Positions 1 to 13,708 of a stretch of 64,000 nt of DNA are shown here, one piece after another. The position numbers were made by a program, and so were the translations under genes. Below the pieces are notes generated by a model, which saw only the letters and a program-made list of their open reading frames with translations, did no database searches and was not told where the DNA came from. Position 1 is the stretch's first letter; every line of letters begins with the position of its first letter. This DNA is from Candidatus Propionivibrio dominans (GTDB taxonomy: Bacteria; Pseudomonadota; Gammaproteobacteria; Burkholderiales; Rhodocyclaceae): positions 53,553 to 117,552 of the forward strand of contig JADJNC010000013.1 in the NCBI GenBank assembly GCA_016709335.1, read 5' to 3'.

Positions 1-2236
1 CGGCGACAGGAAGCCGGATTTGCGTTCGTTGTTGAGCGAGAACGACAACCATGGCGAATAGATAATCGGCACGCCAAGGAAATACACCGTGCCGTCCGTT
101 CCATCAGCCACTTCGCGGTCGTAGTCGAGCTTGAGCGTGTCCGCCCTGGCATACCAGTCGTCATTGCCCGGCGCGCAAGTGGTGTAGGTTCCATTCGTCA
201 GCCTGAACTGGTTCTCGCCCTCGAAATCGATACGATCCGCTTCGCCGCGCGCCTCCGTCATTATCGGACCCTTCTGCTTGGTTGGATCGAACTTGGTCTT
301 GCCGGGCTTGATATTAAGTACGCGCGGGCTGGCAAAACCCGAAGAAAGCCAGGAATCGTCACCTTCCTGTTCAGCAAATTGCGCCGCATAAGCCTTATCG
401 GCCGCCGCCTTGCTTCCCGGCAAGGGCTGACGTTTTATCGTATACGCAGGCTGCTCGAAAAAACCGACCTGATCTTCGACCTTGAGACGCAGCTTTGGTC
501 CGGTGATCAGATCGTCGCCTTGTTCAAGGCGAACATTGCCCTCGGTGGCACGGCGCTATCGCTCGCTAGCGGCTCCATGGTTTTTGAGGAACGCAAGGCG
601 AGCGCTGGCAAGACGTCGGGGACGTCGGGAACCTGATCCTCGTCGCGCCAGCCCGTTGCCGCGACGAGCGGGGGAACCGTTTCCTCGGGCGAAACCAGGC
701 GAGCGTTTGAACCCGCCTCGAGAACCGGGCCATAGGGCACCCGCTGGCGTTCAAGCGGCGTAGCACTGCCGAAGGCCATTTGCGTCGGCTCTGGTTGAAC
801 CGGGCGCGCCGGCGTACCGATGGCCTCGCCGGTCTTGCCCAATTCCCACTTGGCCCAGATAAAGAGGACGTTGCCGCCATTACTGCCACCGGGGGGAACG
901 TAAGTTCCTTCCAGACTGAAGTTCTTGTAGGCCACAGAGGCCACCGGCAGAACGATTGGAAAGGGGACATAGCTGAGGACGTCCGAGCGCGACATCAGGC
1001 CGGCAATATAGCCCAATCCCAGGCGTACATCATCGGCCGGACGCCAGATGGCTTTCCAACTGTAACCCCCGGTATAAGACGGTTTGTAGTGCGAATCCTG
1101 GAAACCCATGGCGAAGACGCCTTCCCAGTTCCCCCTCTCGTTGTACAAGCCACGGCCGATACCAAAGCCGAGCGGGTTTTCCTGATAGGAGTCGATCTGT
1201 TCTTGGGTATACGTGCTGCGCGAATGGTAGGTTTTAAACGGCAGATAAAATTCAAGTGCGCCATTGTTGAAGGCATTGGCCACCGGATCCCAGATGCGCC
1301 GCAGCCAGCTTTTGTCCGGGGGCTTTTGCGCAGTGGCCGGTTTTGACGCCACGCTTGCAGCACTTCCGCCCGATGCGGCTGGAACCGACGACACCACCGC
1401 GCCCGGCGCCGAACCGGCTTCCCTGGTCACATCTGATGGCTGGGATGAGACTGTCGGCGCTGTCGGTGCTGCCGGAGCCGCTGGGGCTGTCCGAGCCACT
1501 GGGGCCACTGGGGCCGGCGGCGACCAGAGCAGGGCAGGGTCGACACGCAAGGGTGCCAACGTGGAAACTTCCGGGCGAGATGATGGCAATGACGAAGCGG
1601 CAGGAGCTTGCTGCTGGGCAACGGGCGCTGGAGCCAGCGTTTGCACTGGCCGTACGGGCTCTGGCACCGAAGGCACGGGTTCCGGCTGTTTCGCCGTCTG
1701 CCACGCGGGTGCAACAGGCGCCGCCTGACGCTCCTCATCACGAGGGCTGCGCGCCGGCGCCACACTTGCTGGCGATGCGGTTTCTGGCGGGGCTGGGGCC
1801 GGTGCTGGTGCTGGTGCCGTGTCGATGCCGGTGCCGGTGCCGGTGCCGGGGCTGGTGAAGGTGCTGGTGAAGGTGAAGGTGAAGGAGTGAGCACTGGCGC
1901 CGCTTGCGGTGCGACAGCAGGCTGCGGAATCTCCTGCGCCGAAGGCTGGCTGGGCCTGGCCGGCCTGCTGGCCTCAGCTTCAGTCTCAACCGGCCGTTTG
2001 TCGACGACTGTAGCCTCAACCGGCTGCACCTCGACACTCGTTTTTCTGGCTGGAATCGAGGCAGGAGCGGGCGCTTCCGCCGGCTTTATTGGCGGCAAGC
2101 CGAGTAATGCCGGATCAACGCGCAAGGGCTCAGGAGCTTGCGCCCGCGTCTCAGCGGCATAGGTGCCGACAAGGAAGAACGCAAAACCGTAGCACAGGAG
2201 CAACGCGAGTGGTTTGCGCCGGGCAGGAAAATTCAT
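1..2236 (-). CDS. lptD: LPS-assembly protein LptD, partial, with an inserted PagP-like domain; two frame breaks
   Basis: Outer-membrane LPS translocon subunit; the C-terminal barrel lies beyond the window start. Order from the N-terminus: a signal peptide (hydrophobic residues about 9-27), a Pro/Ala-rich linker that repeats the motif LRVDPALL twice, a PagP-like barrel (about 1310-839), a second linker, then the OstA/LptD jellyroll (about 620-1) with EGNVRLEQGDDLITGP, TYTTCAPGNDDWYA and a run ending NNERKSGFLSP. The frame breaks near 1830, inside hexamer repeats, and near 550. Each is repaired by restoring one base, after which linker, PagP and jellyroll read through without a stop. There is no start, Shine-Dalgarno or signal peptide for a separate pagP. 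It is divergent from amgK, as usual in Rhodocyclales. The LptD identity is secure; that the fusion is expressed is inferred. Confidence 0.88.
839..1310 (-). other. PagP-type lipid A palmitoyltransferase domain inside lptD
   Basis: This stretch encodes about 155 residues that line up with PagP along its whole mature length. Shared landmarks are EFYLPFKTYHSR, NPLGFGIGRG, GNWEGVFAMGFQDSHY, WRPADDVRLGLGY, PFPIVLPVASV and NGGNVLFIWAKW. The three residues known to be needed in E. coli PagP are kept: His (codon 1224-1226), Asp (1095-1097) and Ser (1092-1094). PagP moves palmitate from phospholipid to lipid A in the outer leaflet. Both ends of a PagP barrel face the periplasm, so insertion between the LptD signal peptide and jellyroll is topologically possible. 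Confidence 0.87.
1790..1886. repeat. Short tandem repeats coding a Pro-Ala linker in lptD
   Basis: Tandem units ggtgct, gccggt and ggtgaa fill this stretch and encode alternating Pro-Ala/Pro-Ser on the minus strand. The lptD reading frame shifts by one base here: the signal-peptide frame enters the tract and the PagP frame leaves it. A slippage-prone tract at this place could be a real phase-variable switch or a sequencing error. Confidence 0.75.
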
Positions 2237-2349
2237 CCAGAAATATCAATAAAAGTTGCAGCAGCTCGAGTTGTTTCGATGGCGCGGCGGCCAGCGGGGC
2301 GAGTGGTAAAATCGACACATTTTAGCACCTTAGCTCTAGGAGAAGCGGC

Positions 2350-5402
<3,053 letters not shown>

Positions 5403-5410
<8 letters not shown>

Positions 5411-6581
5411 TGGCTCCTCACTCCCTACGCCTCACTCCGAAGTGATCACCGACGTGCTCATCGTCGGCGGCGGCCCGGTCGGCATGACGCTCGCGCTGGC
5501 TCTGGCCGACAGCGCGCTGCGCGTGCTGCTGATCGACAGCCGCCCGTACGGCGCCTGGGCCGACGACCCGCGCGCGCTGGCGCTGGCCCACGGCAGCCGG
5601 CAACTACTCGAACGCCTGAACGTATGGAACGCTCCCGCCGCCACTGCGATTCGCGAAATCCACGTTTCACAACGTTCCGGCTTCGGCCGCACGCTGATCG
5701 ATGCCGAGGACTATGGCATGCCGGCACTCGGCTACGTCATGCGCTACCGCGATCTCGCCGCCGTTCTTGCCGCCCGCATCAAGCCGGAGCAACTGATAAC
5801 CCGGTGCAGCATCGACAAAATGGAAACCGGCAACGACAATGCCACCGTGACGGTTACGCACGAAGGGGCAGCACGGCGCATCACGGCAAAGCTCGTCGTG
5901 CATGCCGAAGGCACACCGGGCAGTGACCCCGACGTCAAGGTACATGACTATGGCCAGCACGCCATCGTTGCCGAAGTCCGCCCGACACCAGCGCACAAGC
6001 AGCGTGCCTGGGAACGTTTTACGCCCGACGGGCCGCTGGCCCTGCTGCCGCTCGGCGCGGACTACTCGCTGGTATTCACGGTTCCGCCCGACAAGTCCGC
6101 CGCATTGCTCAAGCTCAGTGATGAGGATTTCCTTGCGGCGTTGCGCGAGCAGTTCGGCAAGCGCCTCAACTTTACGGCTAGCGGCCCGCGCGCTTCTTTC
6201 CCGCTGGCATTGCGTGTCCGGCAGCAGATCACAGGGCAACGACAGGTGTGGATCGGCAACTGCGCACAAACCCTGCACCCTGTTTCCGGCCAGGGCTTCA
6301 ATCTCGGCCTGCGCGACGCCTGGGAACTGGCAACAGCGCTGCTTGACCACGGCGCTGGCGATCCCGGTGTCCCGACAGCTTTAGCCGCCTACGCGCGCGG
6401 CCGCCGGATTGACCTGCGCGGCAGCATGGCCTTCACCGACAGCATCGTCCGCCTGTTCTCCAATGACATTCCTCCCCTCCGATTCGCCCGCGGCCTCGGC
6501 CTTCTCGCGCTCGACCTCTACCCGCCGCTGCGCCACTTCGTCGCCAGGCGCATGATCTGGGGTGCGCGGGCATGGCCTTGA
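5403..6581 (+). CDS. ubiH: UbiH/COQ6-family FAD-dependent ubiquinone hydroxylase
   Basis: Flavoprotein monooxygenase of ubiquinone ring hydroxylation, 392 aa. The N-terminal Rossmann motif is VLIVGGGPVGMTLALALA. The second FAD motif appears as QTLHPVSGQGFNLGLRDA, with the conserved GQGFN-LGL block. The GTG at 5403 is chosen because it puts the dinucleotide fold about 17 residues in and gives a short overlap with pepP; an open frame upstream lies inside pepP and is not conserved. The pepP neighbour favours UbiH over the paralogues UbiF, UbiI or UbiM, but ring-position specificity cannot be read from sequence. Confidence 0.88.
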
Positions 6582-6905
6582 GCATTTCCAGAATGCTAGA
6601 AAAAATTCAGCAGGGTCGGCCTGTGATTGGCATCAACATCCACCACAAAGACACAGCGGTGCAGAAGTAGCGTAAGTAAGAGCGCGGGATGAGCAGAGTA
6701 GTCCCTTTCAACCCCGGTCTGTTCTCTGCCCCACCGGGTTTGCTGCGCGGCACGTTTTCTCCTGGTCTGCGCCGCGCTGCCATTTCTCCGTTCGCCTCAA
6801 CAGCGGGTGTAAGGCACTGAAATCGAACCGATCCAAGCAGTTAACAAATTGACTATTTATCAGGCAACAATCAAGGTAGAATTCTCCCCTTCCCCCGCCA
6901 TACCT
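6582..6905. other. Intergenic region upstream of dusB-fis
   Basis: These 324 bases hold no convincing gene. The last 60 bases are A/T-rich and contain TTGACT and TAGAAT boxes, but their 22-base spacing is too wide for a sigma-70 promoter. The dusB-fis operon is heavily regulated in enterobacteria; nothing comparable can be claimed here. Confidence 0.5.
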
Positions 6906-7955
6906 ATGCACTCCACCCCCATGGAATTCGTCGGCTTTACTCTCAAAAACAATCTGTTTGTCGCACCGATGGCGGGCGTCACCGACCGGCCTTTCCGCCA
7001 GTTGTGCAAGAAGATGGGTGCCGGACTGGCGGTCTCCGAAATGGTCACCTCCAACTCCCTGCTTTACGGCAGCGCCAAGACGCAGCGGCGCGCCAATCAC
7101 GATGGTGAGGTCGAGCCGGTATCGGTGCAGATCGCCGGCTCGATCCCGGCGATGATGGCCGACGCCGCACGCCACAACGTCGAGCGCGGCGCGCAGATCA
7201 TCGACATCAACATGGGTTGCCCGGCCAAGAAAATCTGCAACGTGATGGCCGGTTCCGCGCTGCTGAAGGACGAGCCGCTGGTCGGACGGATTCTCGAAGC
7301 CGTGGTCAATGCCGTGCCGGGAACGCCGGTCACCCTGAAAATTCGCACCGGCTGGGACCAGGCCAACCGCAACGCGCTCACCATCCTGAAAATCGCCGAA
7401 CAGTCCGGCATCCGCGCCCTGGCCATGCACGGCCGCACACGCGCCTGCGGCTACAGCGGGCAGGCCGAGTACGAGACCATCGCGGCCGTCAAGGCCGAGG
7501 CACGCATCCCGATCATTGCCAATGGCGACATCACCTCGCCGGAAAAAGCCAAGCGGGTACTTGAACTTACGGGCGCCGATGCGCTGATGATCGGCCGTGC
7601 CGCCCAGGGTCGCCCCTGGCTGTTTCGCGAGATCGAGCATTTCCTGAAAACCGGCACGCACCTGCTTCCGCCGCGCGTCAACGAAATCCACGACATCCTG
7701 CTCGCGCACCTTGAAGACCTCTACGCGTTCTACGGCATCGAAACCGGCGTGCGTGTCGCACGCAAGCACATCTCCTGGTACACCAGGGGTCTGGCGGGAT
7801 CGGCCGCCTTCCGACACGGGATGAACCAGTTGCCGGACAGCAAACGGCAACAACAGGCGGTCAATGACTTTTTCTTCAGTCTCGCCGAACAGAATGAACA
7901 TCTGTACTACAGCGAATCGCAAAACAATGATGACAGTGAGGGGCTCGCCGCATGA
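6906..7955 (+). CDS. dusB: tRNA-dihydrouridine synthase B
   Basis: FMN-dependent TIM-barrel enzyme that reduces specific uridines in tRNA to dihydrouridine. The N-terminus reads APMAGVTDRPFR. The catalytic Cys lies in NMGCPAKKICN, and the flavin phosphate-binding region includes MIGRAAQGRPW. The ATG at 6906 is chosen; a second ATG five codons on (6921) is equally possible because neither has a clear Shine-Dalgarno. The open frame extends to a TTG at 6849 but that part is unconserved. The stop overlaps fis by four bases, the conserved dusB-fis arrangement. Confidence 0.94.
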   Translation: MHSTPMEFVGFTLKNNLFVAPMAGVTDRPFRQLCKKMGAGLAVSEMVTSNSLLYGSAKTQRRANHDGEVEPVSVQIAGSIPAMMADAARHNVERGAQIIDINMGCPAKKICNVMAGSALLKDEPLVGRILEAVVNAVPGTPVTLKIRTGWDQANRNALTILKIAEQSGIRALAMHGRTRACGYSGQAEYETIAAVKAEARIPIIANGDITSPEKAKRVLELTGADALMIGRAAQGRPWLFREIEHFLKTGTHLLPPRVNEIHDILLAHLEDLYAFYGIETGVRVARKHISWYTRGLAGSAAFRHGMNQLPDSKRQQQAVNDFFFSLAEQNEHLYYSESQNNDDSEGLAA

Positions 7956-8188
7956 GACAAAACAATGACATTTCGGCCTGTATCTATGGTGCGCTGGAAA
8001 CCTACTTCAAGGATCTGGATGGCGAAATGCCTGCGCCAATCTATGACATGGTACTCAAGAGTGTCGAGTGCCCGATGTTTGAAGTCGTTCTCAAGCAAGC
8101 CGGCGGCAACCAGAGACTGGCCGCCGAAATGCTTGGCATCAACCGCAACACCCTGCGCAAGAAACTCGTCGATTACAAGCTGGTTTGA
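7952..8188 (+). CDS. fis: DNA-binding protein Fis
   Basis: Small nucleoid-associated and regulatory protein, 78 aa, the short betaproteobacterial form (98 aa in E. coli). The C-terminal helix-turn-helix is intact: [22 protein letters not shown]. The N-terminal activation region is shorter than in enterobacteria. Translation is probably coupled to dusB through the ATGA overlap. The strong C-terminal match leaves little doubt. Confidence 0.95.
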   Translation: MRQNNDISACIYGALETYFKDLDGEMPAPIYDMVLKSVECPMFEVVLKQAGGNQRLAAEMLGINRNTLRKKLVDYKLV

Positions 8189-8219
8189 ACAATCCTTGAA
8201 CCCGAGAAATGACAAAATC

Positions 8220-9785
<1,566 letters not shown>

Positions 9786-9815
9786 CCCTTTGCATGTCAA
9801 GGAGTCATAAGCACA

Positions 9816-9856
9816 GAGTAAGGAGTAGAATCCACCTTCACACTCGCTCCTTACTC
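9816..9856. repeat. 10-base inverted repeat between purH and purD
   Basis: The arms gagtaaggag (9816-9825) and ctccttactc (9847-9856) are perfect complements around a 21-base loop. There is no T-tract after it, so it is not a clear terminator. It may be a small intergenic repeat or an mRNA hairpin ahead of purD. Confidence 0.6.
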
Positions 9857-9881
9857 ATCACTTACTCCACTGTCTGACACC

Positions 9882-11161
9882 ATGAAATTACTCGTCATTG
9901 GCTCCGGCGGACGCGAACATGCGCTGGCCTGGCACCTGGCCAAAACATCCGGCCTGCAGAAAATCTACGTTGCTCCGGGCAACGCCGGAACGGCGCGTGA
10001 ATCCGAGCTGGAAAACATCAACATCACCGACCCGCAGGCGCTCGCCGATTTCGCCGACAAGGAAGGCATTCACCTGACGCTCGTTGGCCCGGAAGCGCCG
10101 CTGGCCGCGGGAGTCGTCAATATCTTCCGGGCCCGCGGGCTGAAAATTTTTGGCCCCACCAGGGAAGCGGCACAGCTCGAAAGCTCGAAGGATTTTGCCA
10201 AGCGCTTCATGGCGCGGCACAAGATACCGACGGCAGCCTTTGCCACCTTCACCGATCGTGCCGCCGCGCACGCCTACGTCGATCAGCAGGGCGCGCCGAT
10301 CGTCATCAAGGCCGACGGGCTGGCGGCCGGCAAGGGCGTCGTCGTTGCCATGACGCTGCCGGAAGCCCACCGCGCCATCGACTCCATGCTTCCCGGTAGC
10401 ACGCCGGCAGCAGCGGGCAGCAAGACCGGCGCACGTATCGTCATCGAGGAGTTTCTGGAAGGCGAGGAAGCCAGCTTCATTGTCATGGTCGACGGCAAGA
10501 ACGTTCTCCCGCTCGCCTCCAGCCAGGATCACAAGCGCATTGGCGACGGCGACACCGGCCCCAATACCGGCGGCATGGGCGCCTATTCACCGGCCCTGGT
10601 CGTCACTCCGGCCGTCCATGCCCGGGCGATGCGCGAAATCATCCTGCCGACCGTGCGCGGAATGTTTGCCGACGGCATACCCTATACCGGCTTCCTTTAC
10701 GCCGGCCTGATGATCGGCAAGGGCGGCTCGGTGAAGACGGTTGAATTCAATTGCCGCATGGGCGACCCGGAAACGCAGCCGATCATGATGCGCCTGAAGT
10801 CCGACCTGCTGACGCTGCTCGAACATGCCGTAGCCGGCAAGCTCGACCAGATCGATGCCGAATGGGACCGCAGGGTGGCACTGGGCATCGTGCGGCTGCC
10901 GCCAACTACCCCGACACGCCACGCCAGGGCGATGTCATCAGTGGCCTGCCGGACGAGAGTGAGGACATGCACGTATTCCATGCCGGAACAGCCGAACGCA
11001 ACGGCAAGATCGTTACTTCGGGAGGCCGCGTGCTGTGCGTCACCGCCCTCGGCGACAACGTCAGGCAGGCGCAGAAACACGCTTACGATGCACTGGCCGG
11101 CATTCACTTCGACGGCATGCAATACCGTCGCGACATCGGGCATCGCGCGCTCACACGCTAG
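9882..11161 (+). CDS. purD: Phosphoribosylamine-glycine ligase, one frame break
   Basis: ATP-grasp ligase of the second purine step. It begins [17 protein letters not shown] and keeps [41 protein letters not shown] and [12 protein letters not shown]. The frame breaks at about 10891-10900: the first frame becomes Arg/Thr-rich, while a second frame continues [18 protein letters not shown] to the stop at 11161. Restoring one base gives 426 aa, close to E. coli PurD (429). A single-base sequencing deletion is more likely than a mutation, since the gene is essential for purine prototrophy. Confidence 0.93.
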
Positions 11162-11171
11162 ACACGGAAGA

Positions 11172-11258
11172 TGCTTCACCACCAAGTCACCAAGAACACC
11201 AAGAAGCACCAAGTATTTTCATTGGGTTTCTTGCTGAAAACTGGTGCCTTTTGTGGAT
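11172..11258. repeat. CACCAAG-type intergenic repeat, copy 1
   Basis: Multiple CACCAAG/CACCAAGAA units are followed about 40 bases on by partly complementary CTGGTG and TTTGTGG sequence, forming an imperfect inverted repeat between purD and hemF. Related copies lie near 24548 and 44612. All sit between genes. Confidence 0.65.
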
Positions 11259-11307
11259 CGGTACTACTTTCGCTCGTCCTGGTACTATGCTTTTATGACT
11301 TGCCGCG

Positions 11308-12243
11308 ATGATCGACACAACCCGGCTCAAGACCTACTTCACTGGTTTGCAGGCACGTATCGTGGCTGCGGCCGAAGTGCTGGAAGGCGAGAACGGCGGA
11401 CGTTTCCGCAACGATCCCTGGCAGAAGGAAGCCGGCCAGCCGCTCGGCGGCAGCGGGTTGACCTGCATCATCGAGGGAGGTCGCGTTTTCGAACGTGGCG
11501 GTGTGGCTTTCTCGCATGTCAACGGAGCGGCCCTGCCGGCTTCGGCCACCGCCAAACGTCCCGAACTGGCCGGTTGCGCCTTCGAAGCGATGGGCGTTTC
11601 GCTGGTGCTGCATCCGCACAACCCATACTGCCCGACCGCACACATGAACGTGCGCACACTGATCGCCAGCAAGGCCGGCGAGGCGCCGCTCGTCTGGTTT
11701 GGCGGCGGCATGGATCTGACGCCCTACTACCCCTTCGCCGAAGACATCCGCCACTTCCATGGCACCTGCAAGCAGGCGCTCACGCCCTTCGGCGAAGATG
11801 TTCATGCCCGCTACAAGACATGGTGCGACGAGTACTTCTTTCTCAAGCATCGTAACGAGCCGCGTGGCGTCGGCGGCGTCTTTTTCGACGACCTCAACGA
11901 AGGGGGCGAGGGCGGGAGCGATCCCTTCGAGCGCTGCTTCGCACTGACCCGAGCGGTCGGCGACGCCTTCAGCACGGCCTATCTGCCGATCATCGAAAAG
12001 CGTCAGGACACCCCCTACGGCGAACGCGAACGCGATTTTCAGGCGTACCGGCGTGGACGCTATGTCGAATTCAATCTGGTCTGGGATCGCGGCACGCTGT
12101 TTGGCCTGCAATCCGGCGGGCGTACCGAATCGATCCTCATGTCGCTGCCACCCGTAGTCAAATGGCGTTACGACTGGACACCCGAACCGGGCACACCGGA
12201 AGCGCTGATCTACGAGATGCTGCCGCCACGCGACTGGGTCTGA
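11308..12243 (+). CDS. hemF: Oxygen-dependent coproporphyrinogen III oxidase
   Basis: Aerobic haem-synthesis enzyme, 311 aa, decarboxylating coproporphyrinogen III to protoporphyrinogen IX; cytosolic. Family hallmarks are present: [46 protein letters not shown] and [19 protein letters not shown]. The ATG at 11308 gives the usual short N-terminus. An oxygen-requiring enzyme implies at least some aerobic growth; hemCDXY lie about 3 kb away on the other strand. Confidence 0.96.
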   Translation: MIDTTRLKTYFTGLQARIVAAAEVLEGENGGRFRNDPWQKEAGQPLGGSGLTCIIEGGRVFERGGVAFSHVNGAALPASATAKRPELAGCAFEAMGVSLVLHPHNPYCPTAHMNVRTLIASKAGEAPLVWFGGGMDLTPYYPFAEDIRHFHGTCKQALTPFGEDVHARYKTWCDEYFFLKHRNEPRGVGGVFFDDLNEGGEGGSDPFERCFALTRAVGDAFSTAYLPIIEKRQDTPYGERERDFQAYRRGRYVEFNLVWDRGTLFGLQSGGRTESILMSLPPVVKWRYDWTPEPGTPEALIYEMLPPRDWV

Positions 12244-12258
12244 TTGCGCCAGGCCGCC

Positions 12259-12397
12259 GGCAAGGCAGGCAGGACGGGCCTCTTCGATCAGCCGTGCACC
12301 AAGTTCAATGTTTAGCCAGGCGTGGTGGAGATCGCTATTGAACGGGTGCTGCCGGGTTAATTCAGTCGCCTTTGCCGCTCGCAGCACGCTTGTAACC
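12259..12397. repeat. Degenerate copy of the 3' end of the downstream protease gene
   Basis: This stretch resembles 12571-12737 along its length, sharing for example gcaggacgggcctcttcg, aggtgaagatcgc/tggtggagatcgc variants and cctttgccgc. The second copy covers the last codons of the metzincin gene plus its 3' flank, so copy 1 looks like the decayed tail of a paralogue whose body has been lost. A palindromic element lies exactly between the two copies. Confidence 0.65.
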
Positions 12398-12398
12398 A

Positions 12399-12538
12399 GT
12401 AGGTCGGGTTAGCGCAGCGTCCCCCAGGAGGATTAGCTTCGCAGCATAACCCGACGCCAGTGAATGGGGCATCCGACGATTGTCGGGTTATGCCCCGCAG
12501 GAAATCCCCTTGGGGGACGCTACGCTAACCCGACCTAC
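12399..12538. repeat. 140-bp palindromic REP/MITE-like element
   Basis: The ends are gtaggtcgggttagcg and its complement cgctaacccgacctac. Outer arms of 36 bases pair with about three mismatches, and inner arms (cataacccgac / gtcgggttatg) pair again, so the whole element can fold into one long hairpin. No open reading frame is evident. The terminal sequence resembles a dispersed repeat type seen in betaproteobacterial genomes (from memory, not searched). Confidence 0.85.
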
Positions 12539-12570
12539 GATGTGTCACTGCCGCCTCGCGAGCGGGACTG

Positions 12571-12737
12571 ATCACGCAAGGCATGCAGGACGGGCCTCTT
12601 CGAACGGTCTTGCGCCGAGGTCGATGTTTATACCGCACAGGCCAGGCGAGGTGAAGATCGCCATTGGACGGTTGCTGCCGGATCAATTCCGCCTGACTCG
12701 AATCGTATAGGCACCTTTGCCGCCAGCGCGGTTGTAG
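12571..12737. repeat. Second copy of the protease-end duplication
   Basis: This copy spans the 3' flank and last 18 or so codons of the metzincin gene. It matches the degenerate copy at 12259-12397, with small insertions in either copy. Only this copy is attached to an intact gene. Confidence 0.65.
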
Positions 12738-13708
12738 TGCCGTACCTGCGCGTAATACAGACCCGGTATGAGGCTGGCGGCAATGCGTGCGTTGCTGCCT
12801 TCGCCGCTATCGTCGTCTTCGGCAATCACGTCGGTCAGGCTGTTCGGGCCGTACAGCCGCATCACCACGTCGGTCGGCCCCTTGGTATCGATCACATGGT
12901 TGCCGCCGGTGCTGACCACGAACTTGTACAGATCCTCTTCCCCCGGCTTGCCGATCGACGCCGCCGTCCGCCGCGTCGCGTTGACCTTGAGTTCCACTGC
13001 ATCGACCACGGTCGGCGCAGACTTGGGGTAGGCCTGCGCACTGGCGACGTAAGCCTTGTCCATAGCCGAAAGTACCTCGTTGGCGTGAGTGCCGACGCCG
13101 CTTTTGACCCAGTCGCCCGGAAAGAAGTACAGCATGATCGAGTCCGGGTCGAATGCCGTGCCCTGAACCTGGTTGACGCGATACTTGTTGAGCACGTTGT
13201 GGCGGATGGTCGCTTCGTTCCAGTTGTTGGGCGGGCCCGACAGGCTCTTGATCACGGTTACTTCGTTCCACTCGATGCCACCGGCCGGGTTCTGATGTTC
13301 ATGCGCGAGGCCGATGGCGTGCCCGAACTCGTGGGCGGCAGTGCCTCCGTCCATGAAGCCCAGGTTCATCGTCGGCTGATTCGAGGGAATGTTGCGGTTG
13401 TCGGTACCGATGTACGACCACGCACCGTCGTCCGGGTCGAAAGTGATGCGGATCTCCGCATCCGGTGCGTCGTTGAAGTCAAAGCTCAGGTTCGCAAAAG
13501 CCGTCCACCACAAGGCCTGTTCCCTGGCTTTGGCCCGCTGTGTGGCGGTGCCCCCGATGAAGCGGACGCGCAGGGTACTGCCATTCATCCAGAGCTTGCC
13601 GATGGGCATAATTGCACGGGTGGCACCGCCGCGTCGTACGGTGGATTGAAAGCGCATCTGGTCACTGGGCAGCAGACGGTCGGTACAGAAACGGACTGGT
13701 TTTACCAT
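12683..13708 (-). CDS. Astacin-like metzincin metalloprotease with C-terminal PPC domain
   Basis: Predicted zinc endopeptidase, 341 aa. The catalytic domain (about 1-230) has the metzincin motif HEFGHAIGLAHEH, where three His and one Glu bind zinc and activate water, and a Met-turn SIMLY. The C-terminal 110 residues look like a bacterial pre-peptidase C-terminal (PPC) domain, with LYKFVVS, GPTDVVMRLYGP, EDDDSG and GLYYAQVRHY. The ATG at 13708 is preceded by GGAG six bases away. There is no signal peptide although most relatives are secreted, so export would need a type I or other route. It is flanked by repeats and a decayed duplicate end, suggesting an acquired gene. Substrate unknown. Confidence 0.85.
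   Translation of the reverse strand: MVKPVRFCTDRLLPSDQMRFQSTVRRGGATRAIMPIGKLWMNGSTLRVRFIGGTATQRAKAREQALWWTAFANLSFDFNDAPDAEIRITFDPDDGAWSYIGTDNRNIPSNQPTMNLGFMDGGTAAHEFGHAIGLAHEHQNPAGGIEWNEVTVIKSLSGPPNNWNEATIRHNVLNKYRVNQVQGTAFDPDSIMLYFFPGDWVKSGVGTHANEVLSAMDKAYVASAQAYPKSAPTVVDAVELKVNATRRTAASIGKPGEEDLYKFVVSTGGNHVIDTKGPTDVVMRLYGPNSLTDVIAEDDDSGEGSNARIAASLIPGLYYAQVRHYNRAGGKGAYTIRVRRN

Noticed and set aside
6848..6884. TTGACT and TAGAAT as a dusB promoter
   Set aside because: The 22-base spacer is too long for sigma-70.
6708..7922. 404-codon open frame opposite dusB
   Set aside because: It is antisense to dusB, a certain gene, and has no motif. High GC gives long antisense frames here.
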